Assembly: GCA_963712055.1 (NCBI GenBank)
Contig: CAVQGN010000004.1
Span: 310,001-374,000, forward strand
Direction: 5' to 3'
Length of the DNA stretch: 64,000 bases
DNA from: JAHBVL01 sp963712055
GTDB lineage: Bacteria > Chloroflexota > Chloroflexia > Thermomicrobiales > UBA6265
Made by a program: the position numbers and the translations under genes. The notes beneath the pieces are model-generated. The model was given only the letters and a program-made list of their open reading frames with translations, did no database searches and had not been told where the DNA came from. Below are positions 15,489 to 25,516 of this stretch, one piece after another; the stretch's first letter is position 1; every line of letters begins with the position of its first letter.

Positions 15489-17054
15489 CTAGCGAGCGTA
15501 ATCGACCGAGCGCGTTTCCCGGATCACGGTCACTTTGATCTGGCCGGGATACTCGAGTGACTCCTCGATCTTCTTCACCACATCACGAGCAAGCTGATTG
15601 GCGGCAAGATCGTCAACCTTGTTCGGTGCAACCAGAAGCCGAACTTCACGACCGGCCTGGATCGCGAACGATTTGTCGACACCGTCAAACGAATTGGCTA
15701 CTCCTTCGAGGGCTTCGAGTCTTTTGGTATAGGTCTCCACCATTTCACGGCGGGCACCTGGTCTCGCCCCGGAAATCGCGTCTGACGTGGCGACGATGAA
15801 CGCCTCAACCGTCAGCGGTTCCTCCTCGCCATGGTGAGCCGCAATCGCATGAACGATCTTGGAAGACCGGCCGAGTCGTCTCGCGATATCGGCGCCGATC
15901 AGCGCGTGCGGGCCTTCGACTTCATGGTCAACAGCTTTACCAATGTCGTGGAGCAAACCGGCCGTCTTGCAGATGTTGACATCGGCACCGAGTTCTGACG
16001 CCAATGCTCCGGCGATAATCGATGTTTCGAGCGAGTGAGCGAGGACGTTCTGGCCGTAACTGGTTCGATACTTCAGCCGACCCAGCAATTTGATCAGGTC
16101 GGGATGAAGACCAACAACGTTGGCTTCAAAGGCGACCTTTTCACCTTCCTCTCGAATCACCTGATCGAGTTCGCTCTGAGTCTTGCTGACCACTTCCTCG
16201 ATCTTGGCGGGGTGAATCCGACCGTCCTGTAACAAGCGGCTGAGCACCCGGCGAGCGAGTTCACGTCGGAGCGGATCGAATGACGAGATCATGATGACCT
16301 CAGGTGTGTCGTCAACGATCAGGTCGACCCCGGTTGCTTGTTCGAGCGCCCGGATGTTCCGACCTTCGCGGCCGATGATGCGGCCCTTCATGTCGTCGCT
16401 CGGAATCGGAACCACTGAAACGGTGGATTCGGCAATGTAGTCGGTGGCGATTCGCTGAATCGCCGTTGCCAGGATCTTGCGGGAACGCTTGTCGGCTTCT
16501 TCGTGAATCTCTTGCTCGATCTCGCGGACCCGCTTGCCGGCCATCGCTCGAGCTTCCGCTTCGACCTCGGCCACAAGTTCATCGCGCGCTTCGAACGCGG
16601 TCAAACCGGCTACCCGCTCGAGTTCCTCGATATGACGGTTGCGCTCGCGGTCGAGAGCTTCCTGCTGGCGGACCTGTTCTTCTTCCCAGGTTGTGCGTGC
16701 CTTTTGGAGTGATTGTTCCTGCCGTTTCAGATTCTGTTCGCGCTGATCAACCGACTGTGTTTTACGGTCGATGCCTTCTTCTTTCTGCTCGACCCGGCGC
16801 TCGATCCGATCGATTTCCTTGCGCCGTTGCCCAAGTTCGCGTTCCAGATCATTCCGTAGTTTGAGTGCCTCATCCTTTGCTTCGATCGCTGCCTGGCGAC
16901 GCCGCGCTTCGGCCTCCTCGATGATCCGATCGGATTCGAGTTGGGCCTGTCGAACACTCGATTTCGCTCTGCGATCCAGAACGAAATAGGTGACGAACGC
17001 GGTAGCCGCGATCAGCAGGATCGCTTCGAGGATGTAGGGCAAAGAACCCTCCAT
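15489..17054 (-). CDS. rny: Ribonuclease Y
   Basis: A 521-residue membrane-anchored endoribonuclease that starts mRNA decay. One N-terminal helix (about 7-27) is followed by a long charged coiled coil (about 30-200). A KH domain carries GRIIGREGRNIRALE, and an HD domain has LLHDIGKA and the IAAHHGE motif. The length matches the family. RNase Y is the hallmark decay enzyme of bacteria lacking RNase E. A strong terminator follows. Confidence 0.97.
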   Translation of the reverse strand: MEGSLPYILEAILLIAATAFVTYFVLDRRAKSSVRQAQLESDRIIEEAEARRRQAAIEAKDEALKLRNDLERELGQRRKEIDRIERRVEQKEEGIDRKTQSVDQREQNLKRQEQSLQKARTTWEEEQVRQQEALDRERNRHIEELERVAGLTAFEARDELVAEVEAEARAMAGKRVREIEQEIHEEADKRSRKILATAIQRIATDYIAESTVSVVPIPSDDMKGRIIGREGRNIRALEQATGVDLIVDDTPEVIMISSFDPLRRELARRVLSRLLQDGRIHPAKIEEVVSKTQSELDQVIREEGEKVAFEANVVGLHPDLIKLLGRLKYRTSYGQNVLAHSLETSIIAGALASELGADVNICKTAGLLHDIGKAVDHEVEGPHALIGADIARRLGRSSKIVHAIAAHHGEEEPLTVEAFIVATSDAISGARPGARREMVETYTKRLEALEGVANSFDGVDKSFAIQAGREVRLLVAPNKVDDLAANQLARDVVKKIEESLEYPGQIKVTVIRETRSVDYAR

Positions 17055-17310
17055 CGTCCGGACTCCTGTTCTGTGTCTCTTCCAGGAAGTGGAAAAGTGT
17101 CGCTACTGTCGAGGGCGAATTGCTTTGAGCTGAGCAGATTGTGAGCCGCAGTGATAGCGACTCGCATCGCCCCGCGCCTTCACCCGCTAGCGATGATACG
17201 TTCGGGGGATATCCGAGTCAAGAAATCGGCCTTCTCGAGGTGGGTCCTTGCAGGAGAGACACAAACTCCTCCTCGATCCCGGAATCGACAGCATGACCTG
17301 ATCCTGGTCG

Positions 17311-18366
17311 TCAATCCGTCGGCGATTCGAGCGTGACTTCCAGCCATTCACCACGGCATGGATTGCCGGAACACGCGGAGAGGCGCCCTGCGGTCAGGTC
17401 CATGACCACGCTACCGATGGTGCCGTAATCGAGATCGCTTTCCGGCGCGCCATGCTTGCACACGGATTTGGGGTAATTCCCGTGATCAGCCATGATTGCC
17501 GTCAGTGATTCGAGATCGAGTTCGCCCCAGGAATCGTCGATCAGGTGCTCCAGACGATTGAGTCGGATACGGGAATTGAGGAGATCCTCCTCTGGGGATT
17601 CCAGACCAATCATCGACGGTTGAATCAGGTGGTTCGTATGGGCGAGGAATCGGTTTCCACCTGACTGCATCGACCAAGCACTGCCGGTAACCTCGACGTC
17701 ATAAAGATCACCATCGCGGCTGGCCAACATGTGGTTGTTCCCGAAAGCACGATCGGAGGCGGTCACGGCTCGGATCGCTCCTTCGATGGTCGTTGCGGCC
17801 AAAGCGCGGCGGTACTGAAGAAGTTTTGGGACGCCAACGGCCGCGTCCTGAACGTAGAGTGCGTTCCCCACCGAACCGATCCCGGCACTGTTGAGACCTT
17901 GGTGCAGGAGGAGCCCTCCATACGTGAAGGCAATGAATTCGGGCTCGCTCAAGGGAAAAGCGTGGATTACGCAGCAGTGCGGTGTCCATTCGAGGGCTTC
18001 ATCCTCGTTGTGGGCCAGGAGAACGTGACCATCTCGAGTTCCGGCCTGGGTAATCCCGACAACTGAGCACGCTTCAGTGTGTCCGAGTCCCTGGTGGAGC
18101 TCGGCCGAGGAGTTCAGGATCATCAGGTCGACGAGGGGTAGTTCTGCGCCGTCCGCCATGCCCTGCATTTCCTCCAGGATCGCAGGAACCGCCGCTTCCG
18201 TCGCTGCCAGATAGGGTTCGACGGCGCTGGCCAGGTTGGCTTGCTCTTCGGAGGAGAACTCCGAAAGCGTGATCTCGAGTCCGGCCCGAATCGAATCGGC
18301 TTGACTGGAACCGACAGTGAATCCGATCTCGTATGGCGTCCCGCTTGCTTTGATAAGTGGGATCAT
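17311..18366 (-). CDS. C45-family autoproteolytic acyltransferase/hydrolase
   Basis: A 351-residue Ntn-hydrolase of the C45 family (acyl-CoA:6-aminopenicillanate acyltransferase type). The nucleophile is probably Cys100 in HTEACSVV; such proteins cleave themselves just before the cysteine. Other family features are AHNEDEALEW and AHTNHL. Related enzymes hydrolyse or transfer acyl groups on amines, so an N-acyl amidase is likely, but no substrate can be named. It is divergent from the ATP synthase operon. Confidence 0.8.
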   Translation of the reverse strand: MIPLIKASGTPYEIGFTVGSSQADSIRAGLEITLSEFSSEEQANLASAVEPYLAATEAAVPAILEEMQGMADGAELPLVDLMILNSSAELHQGLGHTEACSVVGITQAGTRDGHVLLAHNEDEALEWTPHCCVIHAFPLSEPEFIAFTYGGLLLHQGLNSAGIGSVGNALYVQDAAVGVPKLLQYRRALAATTIEGAIRAVTASDRAFGNNHMLASRDGDLYDVEVTGSAWSMQSGGNRFLAHTNHLIQPSMIGLESPEEDLLNSRIRLNRLEHLIDDSWGELDLESLTAIMADHGNYPKSVCKHGAPESDLDYGTIGSVVMDLTAGRLSACSGNPCRGEWLEVTLESPTD

Positions 18367-18654
18367 CTGCGCGCCTCCACTTGTGATTCCGAATGGATTG
18401 CTGTTGTCGACTTTCTCACTAACCGACCCTGTTGCTCCTGACAGTATCGCCCGGGAATCAGAGAATCATAGGAGAACCATCGAATTTGGCGACCTGAGCG
18501 GTTGTCATCTGCCCGAAGGCGGATTCCTGCGTGTACTGGAGCAGGTTCGGACGCGAAAATCGTTGTGTCTCTCCTCCCGGGAGTGCCAGATTGTGATAAC
18601 ATGCACAGTCGGAACTTGGGGAGCGTGACGGCTCAGCCGGAAGCACATTCGCCC

Positions 18655-18951
18655 ATGGATATTGACAAAGAAGATGCTCGTACTGCGGGAGTTGCTGCCG
18701 GACTTGGCTGCACTGTCGTAGTCAGTATCATCGGGTCGATCGTCGGAGGGATTCTCCTCGATAGATGGCTCGATACAAGTCCCTGGTTCACGCTTGCTGG
18801 CGTGGCGTTGGGTTTGGTTCTGGCTGGGTATCAGTTGTATGAACTGGCCTCGCTTGGCAAAGCGGGTTCCGAGCCGAAGATTGTGACGAGGCAGATCCAG
18901 CGAGTCACTTCGAAAGCACCGACGCGGTCGAAGGCACCTGACGAGCAGTAG
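18655..18951 (+). CDS. AtpZ/AtpI-type small membrane protein of the ATP synthase operon
   Basis: About 98 residues with two membrane helices (VAAGLGCTVVVSIIGSIVGG and FTLAGVALGLVLAGYQLY) joined by the loop LLDRWLDTSPW, characteristic of the AtpZ/AtpI group that helps c-ring assembly or magnesium uptake. The ATG at 18655 starts where the family does; a GTG at 18625 is possible. It is the first gene of the operon, and the promoter should lie in the 18370-18620 gap from the divergent C45 gene. Confidence 0.75.
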   Translation: MDIDKEDARTAGVAAGLGCTVVVSIIGSIVGGILLDRWLDTSPWFTLAGVALGLVLAGYQLYELASLGKAGSEPKIVTRQIQRVTSKAPTRSKAPDEQ

Positions 18952-18974
18952 CAGGCCCTAGCGCAAGGCAGGAC

Positions 18975-19934
18975 ATGGAAGTTCACATATCGATCGCAGC
19001 TGAAGAGCTCTTTACGATTGGTCCGATCTCGGTGACCAACGCGATGGCAACGATGGTTGTCATCATGGTGCTGTTGTTGCTGGTTTTCGGAGCCATTTCT
19101 CGGCGAGCGTCGATGATTCCAGGTCGAGGACAGGCGGTTTTCGAGATCATTCTCGAAGCACTGTTAGGGATGACCGAAGGCGCCGGCGGTAAAACGCTGG
19201 GTCGGCGGATGTTCCCGCTCGTTTCTGCGCTTTTCATCTTTATTCTGTTCGCGAATTACTCCGGTTTGTTGCCGGGAGTCGGAACGATCGGTCTCGAACG
19301 CGAAGTTGCCCACGAGGAAACGACTGAGGAGACATCTCCCGGAACAGAGGGTGACGAAGCTCGGGTCTACACAATCGCGGCGGCCGGAACCGCAACCCAA
19401 GCTGCCCCTGGGAGCTCGGCGGAAGCTGGTGAAACGGAGCTCGTTCCGTTTCTACGCCCGCCAACAGCCGACCTCAACATGACACTTGCTCTGGCGCTCG
19501 TGACTTTCGTGTCTATCCAGGTCGCTGGTATTCGGGCGCACGGAGTGGTTGGTCGGATCAAGCACCTCGCGACGCCGCCATTTCTCTTTCCAATTGAAGT
19601 CATCTCCGAGTTTTCCCGGATTATTTCGCTGTCCGCCCGACTTTTCGGCAATGTCTTTGCTGGCGAAGTGCTGTTGGCGGTGATGTACACGATCGGTGCC
19701 AAGATCGGGATTGTGATTATCCCTGTGCTCGTGCCGGTTGTCTTCCTTGGCCTCGAGTTCATGTTCGGGACGATCCAGGCGATGGTGTTCGCGATTCTGA
19801 CCCTGATTTACATCTCGGTCGCGGCGGCGCATCATGACGACGATCATCACGAATCGGAAGCGGGGAACGCTGCATTATCAACTGATGTGGCTACGCACGT
19901 GGAATCGCGGTCGCAGTCAACGGCGAGCGCATAG
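18975..19934 (+). CDS. atpB: ATP synthase F0 subunit a
   Basis: A 319-residue membrane subunit forming the proton half-channels. The essential arginine lies in SLSARLFGNVFAGE, and RPPTADLN is also conserved. Unusually, about 50 residues (roughly 107-155), rich in Glu, Thr and Ala, are inserted between helix 2 (ending LLPGVGTIG) and RPPTADLN, in a loop expected to face outside. The C-terminus has a His/Asp-rich tail. It is 23 bases after the AtpZ-like gene. Confidence 0.95.
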   Translation: MEVHISIAAEELFTIGPISVTNAMATMVVIMVLLLLVFGAISRRASMIPGRGQAVFEIILEALLGMTEGAGGKTLGRRMFPLVSALFIFILFANYSGLLPGVGTIGLEREVAHEETTEETSPGTEGDEARVYTIAAAGTATQAAPGSSAEAGETELVPFLRPPTADLNMTLALALVTFVSIQVAGIRAHGVVGRIKHLATPPFLFPIEVISEFSRIISLSARLFGNVFAGEVLLAVMYTIGAKIGIVIIPVLVPVVFLGLEFMFGTIQAMVFAILTLIYISVAAAHHDDDHHESEAGNAALSTDVATHVESRSQSTASA

Positions 19935-20019
19935 AACAATTGGTCGGAGTCCGACAGGAGTCGGCTTTGAGTTTTCAGCGCGTCAAGTGGGGCGTAGCTG
20001 GGCAAAGAGGAGGAAACGC

Positions 20020-20262
20020 GTGTTCGACGGAATTACAGATCCAGATGCCGTACGGTATATCGGTGGCGCGCTCGCCATTGGCCTTGGGGCGATTGGCCCA
20101 GGTCTCGGACTTGGATGGGCAGTCAGCAGTGCAATGCAGGCTCTCGGCCGAAACCCGGAAGCGGCTGGCGAAATCCGCTCGACGATGATCATCGGCGCGG
20201 CCCTTGCCGAGGCCGTTGCGATCTACGCCTTCGTTATCGCGATTATCATCCTGTTCGTCTAG
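20020..20262 (+). CDS. atpE: ATP synthase F0 subunit c
   Basis: An 80-residue two-helix proteolipid. Helix 1 has the packed glycine pattern GALAIGLGAIGPGLGLG, the loop is ALGRNPEAAGEIR, and helix 2 carries the ion-binding Glu64 in GAALAEAVAIY. Residues of the sodium-binding type are not evident, so a proton ring is likely. GAGGAGG at 20007-20013 sets the GTG at 20020 as the start. Confidence 0.95.
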   Translation: MFDGITDPDAVRYIGGALAIGLGAIGPGLGLGWAVSSAMQALGRNPEAAGEIRSTMIIGAALAEAVAIYAFVIAIIILFV

Positions 20263-20275
20263 GGTTTCAGCGAGA

Positions 20276-20302
20276 GTGGCGGGCGCGCTTGGCGCCAGCC
20301 AC
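20276..20302 (+). repeat. Hairpin between atpE and atpF
   Basis: GTGGC with GCCAC enclose GGCGC with GCGCC, separated by one G/A mismatch and a short loop. There is no T run, so it is not a clear terminator. It may stabilise the atpE message, which needs high stoichiometry. Confidence 0.5.
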
Positions 20303-20392
20303 CTCGTTATTCCCTTGATGTCCGGGCTTTGATCGAACGGGTTGACGTAGCGTCATTGCTGCCGTCTCCTGATCACGAGGAGCAAACTGTCG

Positions 20393-20911
20393 ATGGATTC
20401 GTTAGGAATCGAGCTCTCAAAACTCATCGTTCAGATCATCGCGTTCGTGGTGTTTATCCTCCTATTCTGGAGATTTGCATCCGGTCCGATCGTGAAGATT
20501 CTCGATGAGCGCCAGGAGCGGGTAAGAGAAGGTATGGAAGCCGCTCAGCGCATGCAAATGCAGCTGGAAGCGACGGCATCCAAAAACGAAGAGGTCCTGG
20601 CGGAAGCTCGACGGGACGCGCAGGCGATTCTGGTTCAGGCGCGAGAAGCTGGCGATGCCACTATTTCACGAGCCCAGGATGAAGCTGCCCGCCAGTCCGA
20701 TGAATACATGGCGCGTGCTCAGGCAACCTTGCGAGCCGAAACCGAGCAGGCTCGACAGCAGCTTCGACAGGAAGTTGCGGACCTCGCGGTACTTGCGGCT
20801 TCTCGGATCATTCACAAGGAACTCGATGCGGACGGGCAGGCTGCCCTGATTGAGCAAACCCTGGCGGATGCCAAAGCACAGAACGAGCGTACGACAGCGG
20901 AGCGATCATAA
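20393..20911 (+). CDS. atpF: ATP synthase F0 subunit b
   Basis: A 172-residue peripheral-stalk subunit: one N-terminal helix (about 9-27, LIVQIIAFVVFILLFWRFA) followed by a long charged, Ala/Glu/Arg-rich coiled coil to the C-terminus. A GAGGAG block precedes the ATG. It connects F0 with the delta subunit encoded next. It lies 130 bases after atpE, with a hairpin in the gap. Confidence 0.95.
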   Translation: MDSLGIELSKLIVQIIAFVVFILLFWRFASGPIVKILDERQERVREGMEAAQRMQMQLEATASKNEEVLAEARRDAQAILVQAREAGDATISRAQDEAARQSDEYMARAQATLRAETEQARQQLRQEVADLAVLAASRIIHKELDADGQAALIEQTLADAKAQNERTTAERS

Positions 20912-20942
20912 GTGATTGTCATGAATCGGCGAAAGGCAGACC

Positions 20943-21479
20943 ATGGCCAGTAGTGCCTCGAAACGTTACGGTCGCGCCGTATACGAGCTCGCCAAGGAGA
21001 CCGGAACGGTCGATGCATGGCAGCAGGATCTCGAAGTCCTGGCTGCGATCATCAATGATCCGGATACCGGTACCTATCTGCAGTCACCGAAAGTCCGGGA
21101 AGCGCAGCGCCTGACTCTGCTGGACGGCGCACTCAAGGAGGCGCAACCTGGCGCGCGACGTTTGGCCGAAATGCTGGTGAAGCGCCAACGTCTTGATATT
21201 GCCCCGGACATGCTGGAAGTCTTCAATCATCTTCAGCTTGAAGACGATGGGGTTGCGATCGCGGATGTGACCACCGCCACGCCGCTGGACGCTGATTCGG
21301 AGAATCTGGTTGAACAACAATTGAGCGAACTTATTGGGAAGAAGCTCCAAGTGCGTTATCACGTCGATCCGGCGATTATCGGTGGTCTGGTAGCGCAGGT
21401 CGGCGACACGCTGGTCGACGGAAGTGTCTCTGGTCAATTGCGCCGGATGCACGACCGGCTTTCTTTGGCCGGTCGATAA
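20943..21479 (+). CDS. atpH: ATP synthase F1 subunit delta
   Basis: A 178-residue subunit that links the b dimer to the alpha3beta3 head. It shows the family N-terminus SKRYGRAVYELAKE, helical N-terminal domain, and the C-terminal signature containing KKLQVRYHVDPAIIGGLVAQVGDTLVDGSV in shortened form (ending GSVSGQLRRM). It lies 31 bases after atpF in the same orientation. Confidence 0.95.
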   Translation: MASSASKRYGRAVYELAKETGTVDAWQQDLEVLAAIINDPDTGTYLQSPKVREAQRLTLLDGALKEAQPGARRLAEMLVKRQRLDIAPDMLEVFNHLQLEDDGVAIADVTTATPLDADSENLVEQQLSELIGKKLQVRYHVDPAIIGGLVAQVGDTLVDGSVSGQLRRMHDRLSLAGR

Positions 21480-21539
21480 GCGACCGCCGCAACGTCAACG
21501 ATCTGATTCTGTCGGATCTCAAGAGGATGGTGAGTTTCA

Positions 21540-23090
21540 ATGGTCGTTAGAGCAACCGAGATTGTCGACATTCTGAAACGGCAGATTGCCGCTGAGCAGG
21601 ATCAGGTGGCTATCTCCAACGTCGGCACTGTTGTCGAGGTCGGAGACGGCATCGCGCGTGCTCACGGCCTGACCAATGTCATGTTAAGTGAGTTGGTTGA
21701 GTTCACCAAGACCGGCGCCGTTGGTCTTGCTCTTAACCTTGAAGAAGATTCAGTCGGTATCATCATCATGGGTGATTACACCGGCATCGAAGAAGGCGAT
21801 GAAATCCGCGCCACCGGGCAGATTGCCTCTGTTCCAGTCGGAAACGCCCTGGTGGGTCGCGTGGTCAATGCGCTGGGTCAGCCGATCGACGGCAAGGGGC
21901 CGATTGCGAGCGACAAAACGCGACCGATCGAGAGAATCGCCCCTGGTGTGATTCTTCGACAAGACGTCGATCAGCCCCTTCAGACCGGTTTGAAATCGAT
22001 CGACTCGATGATTCCGATTGGTCGCGGACAGCGCGAACTGATCATTGGTGACCGCCAGACGGGCAAGACCGCGGTGGCTCTCGATGCAATCATCAATCAG
22101 AAAGACAGCGGCGTTATCTGCATCTACGTGGCGATTGGGCTGAAGCAGGCTCAGGTTGCCCAGGCGGTGCGAACCCTCGAAGAATTCGGCGCGATGGGGC
22201 ACACGATCGTCGTTGCCGCTTCCGCCAGTGACCCGGCTTCCCAGCAGTACATTGCCCCCTTTGCCGGTTGTGCCATGGGTGAAGAAATCATGGAGAACGG
22301 TGGTTCGGCCATGATCGTCTATGACGACTTGTCCAAGCACGCGTGGGCATACCGCGAGATTTCCCTTCTTCTGCGCCGCCCGCCAGGACGCGAAGCCTAT
22401 CCAGGCGATGTGTTCTATCTCCACTCACGACTGCTCGAACGCGCCGCACGGCTGAGTGATCCCCTCGGTGGAGGATCATTGACGGCGCTGCCGATCATTG
22501 AAACACAGGCCGGTGACGTTTCGGCCTATATTCCGACGAACGTTATTTCGATCACCGACGGTCAGATTTACCTCGAAACGGATCTGTTCTACGCTGGTAT
22601 TCGACCAGCGGTGAACGCTGGTTTGTCGGTGTCCCGCGTTGGTGGCGCTGCCCAGATCAAAGCCATGCGCCAGGTTGCTGGTCGGTTGCGACTGGAACTC
22701 GCGTCGTACCGGTCTCTCGCGGCCTTTGCTCAGTTTGGCTCCGACCTGGACGCGAACACCCAGGCTCAATTGAACCGTGGTGCGCGGTTGACCGAGATCC
22801 TGAAGCAACCGCAGTACCAGCCTATGCCGGTCGAAGAACAGGTCTGCATCATCTGGTGCGGCACGAACGGCATCACGGATGATATTCCGGTCACTGATAT
22901 CCAGGAATTCGAAAAGGAGTACCTGGAGTTCATGCGAACGGCCCATCAGGACATTCTGACAACGATCAAGACCGAACAAGCACTGAGCGACGAAACGATC
23001 GAGAAACTGCGGATGACAGCCGCCGCTTTCAAGGCTGGTTCGCAGTGGGCGAGTAAGCCTGCAGCAGCCGTCGCTGCGGCCGTCAACTAG
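21540..23090 (+). CDS. atpA: ATP synthase F1 subunit alpha
   Basis: A 516-residue subunit carrying the non-catalytic nucleotide sites. It shows the beta-barrel start VGTVVEVGDGIARAHGL, the P-loop GDRQTGKTA, and the alpha signature PGREAYPGDVFYLHSRLLERAA. The length matches the family. An AGAGGATGGTGA stretch upstream contains the RBS. Confidence 0.98.
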   Translation: MVVRATEIVDILKRQIAAEQDQVAISNVGTVVEVGDGIARAHGLTNVMLSELVEFTKTGAVGLALNLEEDSVGIIIMGDYTGIEEGDEIRATGQIASVPVGNALVGRVVNALGQPIDGKGPIASDKTRPIERIAPGVILRQDVDQPLQTGLKSIDSMIPIGRGQRELIIGDRQTGKTAVALDAIINQKDSGVICIYVAIGLKQAQVAQAVRTLEEFGAMGHTIVVAASASDPASQQYIAPFAGCAMGEEIMENGGSAMIVYDDLSKHAWAYREISLLLRRPPGREAYPGDVFYLHSRLLERAARLSDPLGGGSLTALPIIETQAGDVSAYIPTNVISITDGQIYLETDLFYAGIRPAVNAGLSVSRVGGAAQIKAMRQVAGRLRLELASYRSLAAFAQFGSDLDANTQAQLNRGARLTEILKQPQYQPMPVEEQVCIIWCGTNGITDDIPVTDIQEFEKEYLEFMRTAHQDILTTIKTEQALSDETIEKLRMTAAAFKAGSQWASKPAAAVAAAVN

Positions 23091-23144
23091 TTCTGAACAT
23101 CAGACAGGAACGACGCGAGTCGATCCTGTCCCGAGGAGGATCGG

Positions 23145-24011
23145 GTGGCGAGTACACGAGAAATCCGGCGTCGAATTCGTTCGGTGCGCAACATCTCCCA
23201 GATCACGCGAGCCATGGAAATGGTATCGGCGTCGAAGATGCGCCGGTCTCAGCAGCGGGTGCTGGCGAGTCGGCCATATGCCGATCGCATCGAAGCGATG
23301 ATCGGAGACCTCGCTGATATCCAACTTGATCAGGACGAAATGGTGAACTATCCGCTCCTCGCCAAACGGGAGATCCGCAACGTCGAGTTGATCCTGATCA
23401 CGCCTGACAAGGGTCTGACTGGCGCGATGACGTCGAATGTTATTCGGCGCGCGACCAAGTTCATCCTTGAGGAAGCTGGAGCGCCAACCCAGGTAGTTGC
23501 GGTTGGCAAAAAGGGTCTTGACTTCATGGTGCGAACTCGCCAGAACGTGGTAGCGGAGTTCACCGGACTGACCGATCAAATCACGGCAGCTGACATCGGC
23601 GGTCTCACACAGGTGGTCCTCGAGGACTACCAGAGCGAACGGGTAGACGCCGTCTATCTCTGCTACTCCCAATTTGTGAATACGCTCACCCAGGTGCCGA
23701 CGATCCAGCAGTTGCTACCAATCGAACCGCAGGCTGGCACCGGTATGTATTCGGACTATCTCTTTGAACCAAGCTCGGAAGAGGTGCTTGGAGCGTTGTT
23801 GCCGCAGTCGGTCGAAACGCAGATCTACCAATCACTTCTCGAGGCCTTCGCCTCCGAGCATTCCGCACGGATGGTTGCCATGCGCAATGCGTCGGAAAAC
23901 GCCAAGGATCTCGTTTCGGAACTCACACTTTCGTACAACAAAGCGCGACAATCACAGATTACGGCTGAAGTTTCGGAGATTGCTGCAGGAGCGAATGCGC
24001 TCGGTGGCTAA
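23145..24011 (+). CDS. atpG: ATP synthase F1 subunit gamma
   Basis: A 288-residue central-stalk subunit. The N-terminal helix contains REIRRRIRSVRNISQITRAMEMV, and the C-terminal helix ends in the usual MRNASENAKDL/YNKARQSQIT signature. The GTG start is supported by GAGGAGGA a few bases upstream. Order A-G-D is the standard F1 arrangement. Confidence 0.97.
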   Translation: MASTREIRRRIRSVRNISQITRAMEMVSASKMRRSQQRVLASRPYADRIEAMIGDLADIQLDQDEMVNYPLLAKREIRNVELILITPDKGLTGAMTSNVIRRATKFILEEAGAPTQVVAVGKKGLDFMVRTRQNVVAEFTGLTDQITAADIGGLTQVVLEDYQSERVDAVYLCYSQFVNTLTQVPTIQQLLPIEPQAGTGMYSDYLFEPSSEEVLGALLPQSVETQIYQSLLEAFASEHSARMVAMRNASENAKDLVSELTLSYNKARQSQITAEVSEIAAGANALGG

Positions 24012-24074
24012 ACGCTCAAAAGGCGAATCGACCGCTCGCGAGATCCATCGCGAGCAATGATCTGGGAGAACGGC

Positions 24075-25493
24075 ATGACAGATACAGCGATTGGCAAACA
24101 GCTTGGTTCGATTGTGCAGGTCCTTGGACCGGTCGTCGACGTCCAATTTCCCCCGGATTCGCTGCCCGGGATCTACGATGCGCTCCAAGTCGACTATGAC
24201 GACGGCCGCACGCTGACGCTCGAAGTGCAGCAGCACATGGGTAACGACTGGGTTCGCACAGTTGCCATGAGCTCGACGGATGGACTGCGACGTGGTCAGA
24301 CCGTACGTGGCACTGGCGCTGCGATCACGGTGCCGGTTGGCAAGGAAACGCTAGGACGGATCCTGAATGTGACCGGCGAGCCTATCGACGAGCAGGGTCC
24401 GGTGGAAGCCGAGACCATGTATCCGATCCATCGACCGGCTCCATCCTTCGAAGATCAGTCGACCCAGGTTGAAGTGTTCGAAACTGGTATCAAGGTCATC
24501 GACCTTATTGCCCCCTTCACCAAGGGTGGCAAGACCGGCGTGTTCGGTGGGGCCGGCGTCGGCAAGACGGTTATCATCACCGAACTCATCCGTAACATCG
24601 CTGCTGAACACTCTGGTGTGTCTGTTTTCACTGGTGTAGGTGAGCGGACCCGAGAAGGCACTGCCCTCTGGGGAGAAATGCAGGGTTCTGGCGTTGCCGC
24701 GCAGACCGCGCTGGTGTTCGGCCAGATGAACGAGCCTCCGGGTGCCCGCCTTCGGGTCGGTTTGACCGGTCTCACAATGGCCGAGTATTTCCGCGATCAG
24801 GGTATGGACGTTCTTCTCTTCATCGACAACATCTTCCGCTTCGTCCAGGCAGGATCGGAAGTTTCGGCGCTTCTCGGCCGCATGCCGAGCGCCGTTGGTT
24901 ACCAGCCGACACTGGCCTCAGAAATGGGTCAGTTGCAGGAGCGGATTACCTCCACGAAGCGTGGTTCGATCACCTCCGTGCAGGCCGTCTACGTGCCGGC
25001 CGACGACTACACCGATCCCGCCCCTGCGACGACGTTTGCGCACCTTGACGCGACGATTTCGCTCGAGCGTGCAATTGCTGAGCGCGGTATCTACCCGGCG
25101 GTGGATCCGCTTTCCTCGACTTCGCGAATTCTCGATCCTCGGATCGTGGGCGACGAGCACTACGAAGTAGCTCGCGAGGTGCAGCGGGTGCTGCAGCGCT
25201 ACCGTGACCTCCAGGACATCATCGCGATTCTCGGTGTTGAAGAACTCTCGGAAGACGACAAAGCCCTCGTTGCCCGTGCTCGACGGATCGAGCGCTTTTT
25301 CTCACAGCCGTTCTTCACCGCAGAGCAGTTCACCGGTGTGGCTGGTCAGTATGTTTCCCGGTCCGAAACCGTGCGCGGCTTCAAGGAGATCCTCGAGGGC
25401 AAGTACGACACGTTGCCGGAACAGGCGTTCATGTACCAGGGTGGAATCGATTCCGTTGTTGCCCGCGCCGCCGAAATGGAAAGTGGCAGCTAA
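24075..25493 (+). CDS. atpD: ATP synthase F1 subunit beta
   Basis: A 472-residue catalytic subunit. The P-loop is GGAGVGKT and the beta signature containing PAVDPLSSTSR is present. Reading from an upstream ATG would add six residues; TGGGAGAACGGC is a good RBS for the ATG at 24075. The gap to atpC contains a long palindrome. Confidence 0.98.
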   Translation: MTDTAIGKQLGSIVQVLGPVVDVQFPPDSLPGIYDALQVDYDDGRTLTLEVQQHMGNDWVRTVAMSSTDGLRRGQTVRGTGAAITVPVGKETLGRILNVTGEPIDEQGPVEAETMYPIHRPAPSFEDQSTQVEVFETGIKVIDLIAPFTKGGKTGVFGGAGVGKTVIITELIRNIAAEHSGVSVFTGVGERTREGTALWGEMQGSGVAAQTALVFGQMNEPPGARLRVGLTGLTMAEYFRDQGMDVLLFIDNIFRFVQAGSEVSALLGRMPSAVGYQPTLASEMGQLQERITSTKRGSITSVQAVYVPADDYTDPAPATTFAHLDATISLERAIAERGIYPAVDPLSSTSRILDPRIVGDEHYEVAREVQRVLQRYRDLQDIIAILGVEELSEDDKALVARARRIERFFSQPFFTAEQFTGVAGQYVSRSETVRGFKEILEGKYDTLPEQAFMYQGGIDSVVARAAEMESGS

Positions 25494-25516
25494 GCGACCC
25501 ACTAGCTGGCCGGAGG

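Noticed and set aside
20020..20262. Sodium-specific c-ring
   Set aside because: The helix-1 glutamine and the neighbouring hydroxyl residues of sodium-type rings are not evident around the ion-binding glutamate.
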